NCBI GenBank assembly: GCA_027494135.1
Contig: JAOSJK010000001.1
Coordinates: forward strand, 785,378 to 849,377
Length of the DNA stretch: 64,000 nucleotides
Origin: Acidimicrobiia bacterium
GTDB taxonomy: Bacteria > Actinomycetota > Acidimicrobiia > IMCC26256 > PALSA-610
Reading direction: 5' to 3'
In this document: positions 18,162 to 26,699 of the stretch, one piece after another
Position numbering within the stretch: the stretch's first letter is position 1
How the letters are laid out: each line of letters opens with the position of its first letter
Notes under the pieces: model-generated
Seen by the model: only the letters and a program-made list of their open reading frames with translations
Told to the model about the DNA's origin: nothing
The model's database searches: none
Program-made: the position numbers and the translations under genes

Positions 18162-18933
18162 GGCAAAGCCATCAGAAGCGGGGGTCTGGCACACCCACAC
18201 ATGGAACATGGCCATGGGCAATGACCCCAACAACAGCCATAACCAGGAAAAGGTCGATATCGTTAACTTCATGGTGGGCCTAGGCACACCATGGGTAGCG
18301 AGTTACCAGGAGATATGCCGGGATCAGTTTGACAATTGAAGCCGATCCTCATCGCCATGGGCTACAACGTCGTCGGATTCTGGCCTTGGTCTCTCAATAA
18401 CCAAACGCAATGCAACAATACAAAGCTGGGAACAGCAGTCTTTATTCAAGGTACCGTGATCTCGGGTTATACGACCTTAATCAAACACTCTCTACAGCCG
18501 GTCAATAGTAATGGCCAGGACTTCGCGATGGTTTGCCGATTGGCGCAAAATATCGGCTTCCGATACTTCGGCTGTTCGACCCACATGATGCCGACTCCGC
18601 GCGACGGGAGTGTTTCGGCGGAGGCACAGATTTTGGATTCGTTCTCGTGGTGGGTTAACAGCAGCTGGAGTGCGTATAGCACCGTTTTCTCCGGGGACTT
18701 CAATCATACTTATCCGACTAGCACCGGTGCGCAACAGTGGGCGTTTATCGCGCACGAAATGCACCTCCCGACATTGACCCAAACGCATATCCACAATGGA
18801 ACGTCAGAGAAGATTGATTACTCGTTTGCCGGAAGGGGCCGATTCGGCCGTGGTACTGTCCAGGCATGCGTGTGGTTGTCTAATTCGGATCACAAGTATT
18901 GCGTTGGCGACTTCACAATCTAGAGGTGCAGCG

Positions 18934-20133
18934 ATGCAACGAAGAGTGACGGGTCACCGGCTGCCGGTTGCCTTCTTCGTTCTCGCGGTTCTCACGGCCT
19001 CTTGCGCTAGTCCCGACAACGTCGCGACACGAGTGTCCGGCACGACATCTTCGAATGCGCCAGTAGCGGGCGCTGTTCCTCCTCCGCCGTTGTCGCCCCG
19101 CCAGGCTCCAGCAGTCGCTATTACCGGCAATGACATCGTGGTGTACGGAGGCATCGCGACGCAGGAGGATGGAACGCACATCGCGAAGTCCGACGGTGCG
19201 ATGTACGACAGCGCCTCGGGCAAGTGGCGTGCCATCGCTGCTGCGCCGTTCTCCGAGGGCCTCTATCAGCCCGCAGCCGTGACGACTGACGACGGTGGCG
19301 TGGTGGTGTTGGGGTTGCCATGCGGGACACTTGAGGCCGACCTCGATGTCGCCACGTGCGAGGAAACACAACTCGCAGCTGCGGAATACGTTCCTTCTGA
19401 GAACAAGTGGCAGACGTTGCCGTCTTCGGAGCTGTTGCAGAAGCCGGATCACACCGCCGGCGGCGCATCGCCTTTGGGCTGGACCGGCTCTGAGGCAGTC
19501 TTCGTCGTCGCGATCTCTCCCGCTCCGACGATGCTCGCGTACACGCCGAAGACCCACGAATGGACGAAGATCCCTGCCGTCGCCGGCATCGTCGAACCAT
19601 ATTGCGGAACCACAGGTGGGCTAGTCGCTATAGGCGGTCAGGAGGTCGCTTCCCAGGACCCACCAGACGGCTCCGCGACAGGAACGAACACTCACCTGTA
19701 TTCAGAAGGTGTGTGGTTGGAACCGAGTCGTGAGCCTGTGGCACTCGATGATCAGCTGACAAGCCGGATTGTCTGTGGCGACAACGCGGTGGTGTTCCTT
19801 CCGTGGCACAAGTCGCTCGAGGCTGGCCCGACCTCCTGGTTTGACTCCGCGAGCGCGACATGGCAGCCCGCACCGGAGTTGGCTATACCCGCCGGTAGGC
19901 ACATCAGCGTCAGTGCTCTCGGAGACGGCACCCGAGTGGTTGCCTTCGCAAGCGATGGCGCGCTTCAGATCTACACGAGCTCACCCGCCGCCTCCGACTG
20001 GACCAAGGCAACGGCTGACGCTGACGCTGACGAGAACGTCACGCTCCGGGCAATGGGCTCCAGCCTGGTTCTTCAACCATCCGATCCTGTGAGCGATGGA
20101 TTCTCGATTCTGGGCGCGTCTGCGCTGAAATAG
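18934..20133 (+). CDS. kelch-like beta-propeller lipoprotein
   Basis: 399 residues from ATG 18934 with AGAGG upstream. The lipoprotein signal ends in LTASC (about 20-24). The rest contains repeated kelch-style blades, for example ITGNDIVVYGGIATQEDGTHIAKSDGAMYDSASGKWRAI and WTGSEAVFVVAISPAPTMLAYTPKTHEWTKIP. Such proteins sit on the outer face of the membrane and often bind ligands or polymers. It follows the nuclease gene closely. Function is unknown. Confidence 0.7.
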   Translation: MQRRVTGHRLPVAFFVLAVLTASCASPDNVATRVSGTTSSNAPVAGAVPPPPLSPRQAPAVAITGNDIVVYGGIATQEDGTHIAKSDGAMYDSASGKWRAIAAAPFSEGLYQPAAVTTDDGGVVVLGLPCGTLEADLDVATCEETQLAAAEYVPSENKWQTLPSSELLQKPDHTAGGASPLGWTGSEAVFVVAISPAPTMLAYTPKTHEWTKIPAVAGIVEPYCGTTGGLVAIGGQEVASQDPPDGSATGTNTHLYSEGVWLEPSREPVALDDQLTSRIVCGDNAVVFLPWHKSLEAGPTSWFDSASATWQPAPELAIPAGRHISVSALGDGTRVVAFASDGALQIYTSSPAASDWTKATADADADENVTLRAMGSSLVLQPSDPVSDGFSILGASALK

Positions 20134-20211
20134 GGGCTCTCCTGACGGTGATGTGGGTCATGCGGCGACCTGAGCGGGTGGTCGTTCGTGTGGGAGTTCG
20201 AGGTTGATTGG

Positions 20212-20268
20212 TGGCTCGTGATACGAGCCAGTTTGCCACTCTTGACATGAAGCAGAGGGATGTATAGC
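20212..20268 (+). promoter_or_regulatory. promoter with upstream palindrome for the metalloprotease gene
   Basis: TTGACA at 20242-20247 and TATAGC at 20263-20268 are 15 bp apart, about 40 bp before the start at 20308. Just upstream is the palindrome TGGCTCG-TGATA-CGAGCCA (20212-20230), a possible repressor or activator site. Confidence 0.5.
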
Positions 20269-20307
20269 GTCACGGATTAGGGGCCGCTTGCATATGGGGG
20301 TTTGCAG

Positions 20308-21451
20308 ATGAGCCGGCGTCGGTTGGCGTGGGACGGACCCGGGGACGGCGGCTCTTGGGGCGTTCGGGTACAGCACTTGGCCTGCTAGCCAGCCAGGCTG
20401 GCCTGGTAGTCGGTCCGGCATCGCAGGCGGGCGCCTATCCGCAGGATCCGAACAACTGCAACGATGCGAGCCTTCACTGGCAGTTCCAGAACAACCCGCT
20501 ATGGATCGATGGTGGCGTCGACCGGCGCCCCTGGGTCCGCTCCGCGATCAAGACACTCGAAAGCGAACTCGCCCGCGACTACGACGGCACCCCTCTGATG
20601 ACCGTCACCGAAGACGGCGGCATCGACGTTCAGATCGCCGATGACCCTGGAGGCGTCTACGGCAGCTCCGAGTGCGACATGGGGGCGTCACTCTGGGTGA
20701 ACTACGCCTACACGTCTGATCCCAAGTTCTTCTACAAGGTTGCGCGCCACGAGATGTTCCATCTCGGCGGAGCCGAGCATGGCGGCAACGACGACTCTTG
20801 GGGGGCGACAACCCGCCGACCATGTCTACGTGCATCGATTGGTCGACGTTCCGCAGCGGCAACGGTCTCTCCCAGGACGACGCCGCCTACGAGACTTGGC
20901 TCCACGGGGGGCCCGCCAACCGGCAGTTGCACGCAAACATCGGCTTCGAGATGGGGACCTCTTGGTGGAGCCACAACGGTGGGGATTGGGCCTACAAGAC
21001 CTCTGGCGGAACGGGCGGCGGGGGGTACATCCTCTGGTCACCGACCGACCTAGATGATGACTGGGTCCATCAGGTCGTCACTGTTCATACGGGCGATGAC
21101 AACGAGGAGTACCGGGCTGTCGTCAGTGCCCGCGAGCTGGCCAGCTCCTACAAGTCCGCTGTCAAGGTCGTGCTGCGCTCGCGGACGATCGAGCATCAAG
21201 GCGACAACTCCTGCGGCTATCCCGACGGTGTCCAGAACCCGAACGACTACGAGACCGCCGGCTCCTGGAGCGTCTTGGCCCAGTCGTCCTGGGAGGATCT
21301 CAGCACGGCCTGGCAGCAGATCGCGAGCAGCTGGGTCGACCCAGCCAACCATGATGGCATGGAGTTGCAGGTACGCGTCTACGGATACTCGATCGACGGC
21401 ACCACCGTCGTGCCGGTCGCCATCGACAACGCTCGCGGGGAGGGAACATGA
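20308..21451 (+). CDS. secreted zinc metalloprotease-like protein (frame breaks)
   Basis: The N-terminus is an export signal (LLGRSGTALGLLASQAGLVVGPASQAGA). The catalytic-like motif HEMFHLGGAEH matches HExxHxxGxxH of metzincins. The frame is lost in the G run 20800-20805. It continues as GGDNPPTMSTCIDWSTF and a C-terminal beta-rich domain (SWSVLAQSSWEDLSTAWQQI...VYGYSIDGTTVVPVAIDNA). ATG 20308 needs one extra G near 20329 to join the frame, otherwise GTG 20328 is the start. The next lipoprotein starts within its stop (ATGA 21448). Probably an extracellular protease. Confidence 0.7.
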
Positions 21452-22617
21452 CGCACCGCTTCAAGGGCCTCGTGGCGTTCGCTCTTGCGTACCCGATCCT
21501 CGCGGCGGGCTGCTCCGGCGGAGAGAGGCTTGTCGAGGCCGGCGCCCCGGGTGAGTTCGCCGGTGCGAGCCTTGCCGCCGAGGCCGAACGGTTCGGTGCC
21601 TGCGAGCCGGGCAACGACCCCTGGACCGACCCCGATGTGCACCGCGACTTCCCGCCCCCACTCGAAACACTCGTGGACTACACCGACGTGTGGGCCCACG
21701 TCGACCTCGACTCGATCGCGTCTTTCCTCCAGCAGGGCCCGACCGAGATCGCCCAGGTCGACATGACTATGAATACGGCCCTCGACGCCACCATAGAACC
21801 GGTATCGAGTGTAGATAGCCAAGGTGCATCGAAGTCCACCCGGTTGCGGATCCACGCGAAGTTCGCACCCGGTATGCGTTGGGCTCTCGAGCATCCCGGG
21901 GCCGAGGTGTTCCTCGGCCTGCACCCCCCGCTCTCGGGACAGTATCCCGGTGAGACCGAACCCACCGACTTCGTAGTCTGGTTCGCGGTCGTGCTCGGCT
22001 CCGACGGGGGCGCGTTCTTCGCAGGCGAGTGCTTCTATCAGCGGTTCTTCCGGACTCTCTACGAGGAGTTCGGGTCCGCGTTCGACGAGCGAGTAGCGGG
22101 CATGGTCGGCAAGACGGGCGCCGATCTCGCGACTGCCATGGGCCTCGACCTCACGCCGCCGGCACCTCCGACGACCGCGCCCGAGGATCGCAACCTCTCG
22201 CCGGGAGAGGCATCCGATGAGCTGCTGTCGAGCCTCGAGGCAGTCTGGGTGAAGTTCGCCTACCCGGACGGGTGGGTTGCAGACTGGGAAGTGGAGCCGT
22301 ACCTGTTGATCATCACCCGTATAAGTGAGGGCTGGAACGCCGGGATCTCACTACACGAGCCGGCGAGTCGCGCCCCCGACGTCGACGCCTACCTCAACAG
22401 CACCCGTGAGCTGCAGATCTGGGCCCAACACATCGACGGAGACACGAGAACCGAGCAGCTCCTCGGGACCGTCACCGTCCCACCCACGCCGGAACAGATC
22501 GGAATCTACTTCTATCCCATCACCCTGGACGGCAACTACGACCCTGCCACCGGCCTCATCGAGGACCCCAAGACCAGCATCGAGCCCGCAGTCGACTACC
22601 ACAGCGTCCCCGACTGA
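21448..22617 (+). CDS. lipoprotein coupled to the metalloprotease
   Basis: 389 residues. The signal peptide ends in the lipobox LAAGC (about 18-22). The body is acidic and Trp-rich with no family I recognise (for example VWAHVDLDSIASFLQQGPTEIAQVDMTMNTALDATIEPV, EVFLGLHPPLSGQYPG). A Pro/Thr-rich linker (LTPPAPPTTAPED) at about 230 divides it into two domains. The ATGA overlap with the metalloprotease indicates joint expression, so it could be a substrate, inhibitor or anchor partner; this is inference. Confidence 0.65.
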   Translation: MTHRFKGLVAFALAYPILAAGCSGGERLVEAGAPGEFAGASLAAEAERFGACEPGNDPWTDPDVHRDFPPPLETLVDYTDVWAHVDLDSIASFLQQGPTEIAQVDMTMNTALDATIEPVSSVDSQGASKSTRLRIHAKFAPGMRWALEHPGAEVFLGLHPPLSGQYPGETEPTDFVVWFAVVLGSDGGAFFAGECFYQRFFRTLYEEFGSAFDERVAGMVGKTGADLATAMGLDLTPPAPPTTAPEDRNLSPGEASDELLSSLEAVWVKFAYPDGWVADWEVEPYLLIITRISEGWNAGISLHEPASRAPDVDAYLNSTRELQIWAQHIDGDTRTEQLLGTVTVPPTPEQIGIYFYPITLDGNYDPATGLIEDPKTSIEPAVDYHSVPD

Positions 22618-22635
22618 CAGCGAGACGTATCGACC

Positions 22636-23446
22636 GTGGAGCTCACCGGGCGACACCTGATCCTGCGTGACATCCGTCCCAATGACTACGCCGTACTGCA
22701 CCGCATCGAGCTCGACGACCCGCACTGGCGCTTTCGGGGATCCACGCCCGGGCCCGAAGCCTACGCCCGCTCCCCTGTACGAAGGTGTTCTGGTCACATG
22801 CGCCGTACTGCTTCGCGCAGTTCCGGCAACAGCGCCCATCGGGATAGCGACCGCCTACGGCGCCGATCTCCGCAATGGGCACTGCTACGCCTCGATCATC
22901 GTGGAGTCTCGCTACTGTCACACCGGGCTCGGTCTCGAAGCGATCGCCATTCTCATCGACCACGTATTCGAGAGCTTCCCGATGCGTAAGATCTACTTCG
23001 AGACGACCGATCAGCATGCCGTCACCTGGGGCAGCGCCGTCGGGAGCCACCTCCATCAGGAGGCGCGCTTCCGCGATCACGAATACGTCGCCGGAGTCTT
23101 CCGCGACCGGGTCGTCTACGCGCTCGGACGCGAAAAGTGGCCGCACCTGCGCGACCGCTACCTCGCCGCACCCGACCCGCCCCCGACCTCAGGCACTCGC
23201 GATATCGACATCGATCGCGAGTTGACCGAGGCAACCGGGACTGATGTCACCAACCTCGCCGACAACACGGCGCTGCACGCCGCTGGGATCGACTCACTCG
23301 GACTCTTCGGCTGCCTGGTTCGAATCGAAGAGCTCGCCGACTGCACACTCCCGGAGCAGGTACTCGCCACCTTGGAGACGCTCGGCGACCTCCGCCACCT
23401 CTGGCGCACGCGGCTCGCACACACAGACCAGAGCATTCGCCACTGA
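22636..23446 (+). CDS. GNAT acetyltransferase fused to an acyl carrier protein domain (frame break at 22772-22775)
   Basis: From GTG 22636: MELTGRHLILRDIRPNDYAVLHRIELDDPHWRFRG, a RimJ/GNAT-type start. The frame shifts in the C run 22772-22775 and continues LYEGVLVTCAVLLRA...GLGLEAIAILIDHVFESFPMRKIYFETTDQHAV, the GNAT core. After a linker, about 75 C-terminal residues look like a carrier domain with the phosphopantetheine site GIDSLGLFGCLVRIEEL. The fusion suggests acyl transfer to or from a tethered thioester, as in natural-product or surface modification. Substrate is unknown. Confidence 0.7.
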
Positions 23447-23922
23447 CTGGGGAATGCTTTGGGTGATGAGCGGCCTCCTCGATGCCTACCGCCGCGTCGC
23501 CCTCATCACCTGAGCAACACCGCGCTCCTCCCACCCAGGCACTGACCACGCTCACCGAACGCTTGTGTCAACGGGAATGTCAACTCCATTTGGCCCCACT
23601 GTGATGGTGTCATTCCCAAACGCGCCCCGACACGGCCACAACTCGCGCTTCGTGCTCTGAATGAAGTCGCCGACGATCACCCGAACACCAGACGGCCGAC
23701 CGCTCTGCGCCGACGACCCAGACAAAGACTCAACCGCGTCCGCCGAGTATCTCATGAACGATCGGGGCTAGTGGGACCGCTCAAGTGCGACACGACTGGG
23801 CAACGTCCATGGCTGCCGGCCTGCCCGGTACTTCGTATGTGCTCACTTCTGGTCACCGCGTGAGACGTTTCACCTGCTGAGAGCACACGGCTGAGCATTC
23901 GGCATCCGCAGCACGCACCTGC
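23447..23922. other. 476-bp region without a convincing gene
   Basis: A 67-codon reverse frame at 23552-23755 has no recognisable sequence or ribosome binding site. I see no RNA gene or repeat. It separates the cargo from the convergent integrase gene. Confidence 0.4.
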
Positions 23923-25089
23923 CTACACGGAGTGCAACGCGCCCGGATCGGCGTCGGGCTCCGCATCGAACAAGAGCGCTACCGCGGTAGCGGCTTGCGC
24001 ATCGAGCTCGGGCTGCACGTGGCTGTAGATGTCGAGCGTGATGCTCGTGCTCGCGTGTCCGAGGCGCTCGCTCACGACCTTCGGGTGGATCCCGGCCTGC
24101 AGCGCGAGGGTCGCCCACGTGTGGCGCAGGTCGTGCATGCGGATGCGCGGCAGCCCCGAGCTCTGCACCGCGCGCTCGAACGCCCGGGAGAAGCGATCCG
24201 GGTGGAGAGCCTCGCCGGTCTCGGTGGAGAAGACGAGGTCGTGCTCCTCCCACAGCTCCCCCGCGGCGAGACGCTCCTCGAGCCGGCGTCGGCGATGTGC
24301 GCGCAGCACCGCGACGGTCTCCGAATCGAGCGACAAGTTTCGGCGGGAGCGAGAGGTCTTCGGGTCTGACCAGACGAGCTCGTCGTCCACCGCGATCAGA
24401 GAGCGCCTGACCGAGAGGCGCCCGGCATCGAGATCGACCGAGTCCCACTTGAGACCGAGCACCTCGCCGCGGCGCATCCCCGTGGCCGCAAGCAACCGGA
24501 ACGCCGGCCCGAGCCGATGTGCCTCGACCGAGGCCAGGAACTGAGAGACCTCGGGCGCGCTCCAGGTCGTGAGGTCTGGCCGCGTAGGTGCCGGCGCCTT
24601 GACGAGCGCAGCGACGTTGCGATGCACCAGCCCGAAGCGCTCGGCATCCGCAAGCGAACGCCGCAGGGCGATGTGCACGTTGCGCACCGTCTTGGGCGCG
24701 AGCCCACCGCCGAAGCGGTGGCCTTCCTTCAGCAGGGTCGCGTACAGCTCTTCGAGGTCGAGTGGACGCAACGCCTGGAGCCGGACGTGACCGATCTGCC
24801 GCGTGACGTGGGCGAGGCTCTTGCGGTAGTCGCTCAATGTGGATGGTCGGATCTTCGGCGCCATCGTGGGGAGCCAACGCTCGATCCACTCGGCGAGCGT
24901 CTGGGGGTCCCGGGCGACGTAGGTGCCCGTACCGACCGATCGGATCACCTCGGCGAGCGCGGCGTCGGCCTCTCGACGGGTCTTGAATCCGCCCTTGGTC
25001 CGCTGGCGGCGCCGCCCGGTGGCCGGATCGCGCCCGACGTCCACCGCGTAGCCCCACGTCTTGCCCCGCTTGCCCACGTACCCACGCAT
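23923..25089 (-). CDS. tyrosine recombinase (phage-type integrase)
   Basis: 388 residues, intact. The N-terminus has an arm-type DNA-binding part (MRGYVGKRGKTWGYAVDVG), then a SAM-like core-binding domain (about 62-165). The catalytic domain has Arg206 (ATGMRRGEV), Lys244 (SDPKTSRSRR), His319 and Arg322 (HDLRHTWAT), His345 (LGHAS) and Tyr355 (DIYSHV). It is transcribed away from the tRNA-Leu gene, whose 3' end lies 95 bp from its start, the usual layout for tRNA-integrating elements. It should catalyse integration and, with the HTH protein, excision. Confidence 0.95.
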   Translation of the reverse strand: MRGYVGKRGKTWGYAVDVGRDPATGRRRQRTKGGFKTRREADAALAEVIRSVGTGTYVARDPQTLAEWIERWLPTMAPKIRPSTLSDYRKSLAHVTRQIGHVRLQALRPLDLEELYATLLKEGHRFGGGLAPKTVRNVHIALRRSLADAERFGLVHRNVAALVKAPAPTRPDLTTWSAPEVSQFLASVEAHRLGPAFRLLAATGMRRGEVLGLKWDSVDLDAGRLSVRRSLIAVDDELVWSDPKTSRSRRNLSLDSETVAVLRAHRRRRLEERLAAGELWEEHDLVFSTETGEALHPDRFSRAFERAVQSSGLPRIRMHDLRHTWATLALQAGIHPKVVSERLGHASTSITLDIYSHVQPELDAQAATAVALLFDAEPDADPGALHSV

Positions 25090-25099
25090 GTCCGGTTAC

Positions 25100-25130
25100 G
25101 TTAGCAATCCGTTAGCAATCCGTTAGCATC
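25100..25130 (+). repeat. triple GTTAGCAATCC repeat, recombinase arm sites
   Basis: GTTAGCAATCC at 25100-25110 and 25111-25121, then GTTAGCATC at 25122-25130. They lie between the integrase start and the tRNA end. The same core occurs at the far end of the element (10154). These are probable integrase arm-binding sites and may also regulate its promoter. Confidence 0.6.
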
Positions 25131-25184
25131 TGCGCTAGGAGGCTTTCCATCCTCGGCGACGGAACCGTATAATCCCTAATCAGA

Positions 25185-25219
25185 TGGTGCCCGGGGAGGG
25201 ACTCGAACCCTCATACCCC
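25185..25219 (-). repeat. right attachment-site copy within tRNA-Leu
   Basis: A 35-bp identical copy of 9982-10016. It covers CCA, the acceptor 3' strand, the T arm and the start of the variable arm, so the tRNA stays complete after integration. Confidence 0.75.
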
Positions 25220-25271
25220 GAAGGGCCGGCGGGTTTAAGCCGCCTGCGTATGCCGATTCCGCCACCCGGGC
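25185..25271 (-). tRNA. tRNA-Leu (anticodon UAA)
   Basis: 87 nt including an encoded CCA. The acceptor stem GCCCGGG pairs with CCCGGGC. The anticodon stem GGCGG/CCGCC encloses the loop CTTAAAC, giving anticodon TAA. A long variable arm (class II) and the T loop TTCGAGT are present. Its 3' end, 25185-25219, is the right attachment site of the mobile element. Confidence 0.95.
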
Positions 25272-25281
25272 CTGCGCGACG

Positions 25282-25599
25282 CTACGCCGCCGCGGGGCCC
25301 GCCGTGCACACCTCGGCCGCAGCCTCGAGCAGCGCCGTCCGCAGGCGCGTCGCCGCGACGCCCTGGAGGCCGTTGGCCACGACGACGCCCTCCACAAGGT
25401 CGGCGGCGACGTCGACGAAGGGCCTGCCCCTGACCGCCACGGCGACGACCACGCCCCCCGGCATGCGGCGCACGGTCCTCACGGCCCCGGGTAGGCGTGG
25501 AGGGCTCCGGAACGCAGGCGCCTCGAGGCCGGCCGCCCGCGCCGCTGCCGCCAGACGGCGGGCCACGTGGGCGAAGCGGACGGTCGGAGCGGGTTCCAC
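25282..25599 (-). CDS. small protein of unknown function
   Basis: 105 residues from GTG 25599, with GAGGG abutting the start. The sequence (VRFAHVARRLAAAARAAGLEAPAFRSPPRLPGA...VVVANGLQGVAATRLRTALLEAAAEV) is Ala/Arg-rich but patterned like a folded protein. No family is recognised. The open frame runs back into the palindrome at 25646, but that part is not needed. It is divergent from the acyltransferase. Confidence 0.5.
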   Translation of the reverse strand: MEPAPTVRFAHVARRLAAAARAAGLEAPAFRSPPRLPGAVRTVRRMPGGVVVAVAVRGRPFVDVAADLVEGVVVANGLQGVAATRLRTALLEAAAEVCTAGPAAA

Positions 25600-25645
25600 C
25601 CCTCGATTCAACACCAGGGGTACGACACCCACCCCTCCAGACCAC

Positions 25646-25686
25646 GGGCGTCGATAGACCACAATATGTGTGGTCTATCGACGCCC
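25646..25686. repeat. palindromic repeat, copy 1
   Basis: Perfect 18-bp arms GGGCGTCGATAGACCACA (25646-25663) and its complement (25669-25686) flank ATATG. Nearly identical palindromes occur at 52620 and 62818. This copy lies between two divergent gene starts. No T-run follows. Confidence 0.85.
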
Positions 25687-25724
25687 TGGTTTGCGCCGGG
25701 GGCGGTTGGGGGTTTGCTGTCGCG

Positions 25725-26687
25725 GTGACCGAGATCCGCACGGACCAGCCGGCAGCGGACCTCGCCCGCGGCGAGCGGGGCGCGGGGCCCGAGATCACGG
25801 CCCGCGGCGAGCGGGGCGCGGGGCCCGAGATCACCGGCGGCGGCGCCCTGGTGCACGTGCCCCGGGCGACGCCCGACGAGGAGGCCGCCGAGCAGAGCAG
25901 CCTGCGCCTCTCCGACGTCGACGCCTGGGGGCGGAGCGAGAAGATGCGCTCGCTCACGCGCACCCTCTACGAGCCGATCTACCGCTACTGGTTCCGCGCC
26001 GAGTGGGAGGGGTTCGAGAACCTCCCCACGGAAGGCGGTGCGCTCCTGGTCGCCAATCACGCGGCCGCGATCCCGTCCGACGCGCCGGTGATCATGCACG
26101 GCATAGAGCGCGACATGGGACGCCCCGTGTACGGGCTCGCGGAGAACCTCTTCCGCGCGCTGCCGGTCATCGGGACGCTCTGGTCGCGCTCGGGCGGCGT
26201 TGCCGCGCACCCCGACAACGCCTACCGCCTGCTCCACGACCAGCACGAGCTCGTCCTCGTCTTCCCCGAGGGAGCCAAGGGCACGGGCAAGCACTACCGC
26301 GACCGCTACCAGCTCCGGCGATTCGGCCGGGGAGGCTTCGTGGAGATCGCGATGCGCTCGGGAGTGCCGATCATCCCGATCGCCGTTGTCGGGGCGGAGG
26401 AGTCGATGCCGATCCTCTGGAAGAGCAACAGGATCGCGAAGCTGCTGGGGATCCCCTACTTCCCCATCACCGCGAACGAGGTCCTCTTCGGCCCACTCGG
26501 CCTCGTCGCGTACCTACCCGCGAAGTTCCGCATCCGCGTGCTGCCGCCGATCCGCTTCGACGTCCCCCCGGATCAGGAGCGGTACTCGCGCAGCCGCGTC
26601 ATGGACGAGTCGGAGCACATCCGCGTCCGGATCCAAGAGGCCCTCTACGACATGCTGCGGACACGACGCAGTGTGTGGTTCGGATAG
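25725..26687 (+). CDS. lysophospholipid acyltransferase family protein (PlsC-like)
   Basis: 320 residues from GTG 25725. The acyltransferase core has a variant of the NHxxxxD motif (VANHAAAIPSDAPV) at about 110, then LVFPEGAKGTG and SGVPIIPIAVVGAEE. It probably acylates lysophosphatidate or a related glycerolipid at the membrane. The N-terminal extension carries a 12-residue tandem duplication (ARGERGAGPEIT twice, DNA about 25763-25834), which looks recent and low-complexity. The next gene starts 12 bp after its stop. Confidence 0.8.
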   Translation: MTEIRTDQPAADLARGERGAGPEITARGERGAGPEITGGGALVHVPRATPDEEAAEQSSLRLSDVDAWGRSEKMRSLTRTLYEPIYRYWFRAEWEGFENLPTEGGALLVANHAAAIPSDAPVIMHGIERDMGRPVYGLAENLFRALPVIGTLWSRSGGVAAHPDNAYRLLHDQHELVLVFPEGAKGTGKHYRDRYQLRRFGRGGFVEIAMRSGVPIIPIAVVGAEESMPILWKSNRIAKLLGIPYFPITANEVLFGPLGLVAYLPAKFRIRVLPPIRFDVPPDQERYSRSRVMDESEHIRVRIQEALYDMLRTRRSVWFG

Positions 26688-26699
26688 GGACGGGCCGGC

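Larger units (their letters stand above)
16654..18923 (+). pseudogene. secreted DNase-I-like (EEP family) nuclease, interrupted by an IS
   Basis: Removing the IS and one target copy joins 16654-16732 to 18170-18923 in frame. ATG 16654 has GAGGAG upstream. The product starts MQIAGSVRFVVVGLFITV, a signal peptide or anchor, then TWNMAMGNDPNN. Endonuclease/exonuclease/phosphatase motifs are visible: YQEIC, GDFNHTYPT, IDYSF and SDH near the C-terminus. A one-base break at TT 18336-18337 is probably a sequence error (DNLKPILIAMGY when repaired). The right part is visibly AT-richer than its neighbours, suggesting transfer. Repaired length is about 277 residues. Substrate is unknown; CdtB and DNase I share these motifs. 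Confidence 0.75.
9982..25219. mobile_element. probable tRNA-Leu-integrated mobile element (about 15.2 kb)
   Basis: The stretch is bounded by a 35-bp perfect direct repeat of the tRNA-Leu 3' end (9982-10016 and 25185-25219). A tyrosine recombinase gene lies just inside the tRNA end. GTTAGCA-type repeats occur just inside both ends. The interior holds toxin-antitoxin genes, an excisionase-like protein, a MobF relaxase and secreted-protein cargo. A relaxase without visible type IV secretion genes suggests a mobilisable rather than self-transmissible element. Confidence 0.75.

Noticed and set aside
23552-23755. 67-codon reverse frame between cargo and integrase
   Set aside because: No start signal or recognisable sequence; kept only as a note for the empty region.
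25600-25662. N-terminal extension of the small gene at 25282 into the palindrome
   Set aside because: The same MVYRRP-type reading arises from the palindrome at all three loci, so it is an accident of the repeat.
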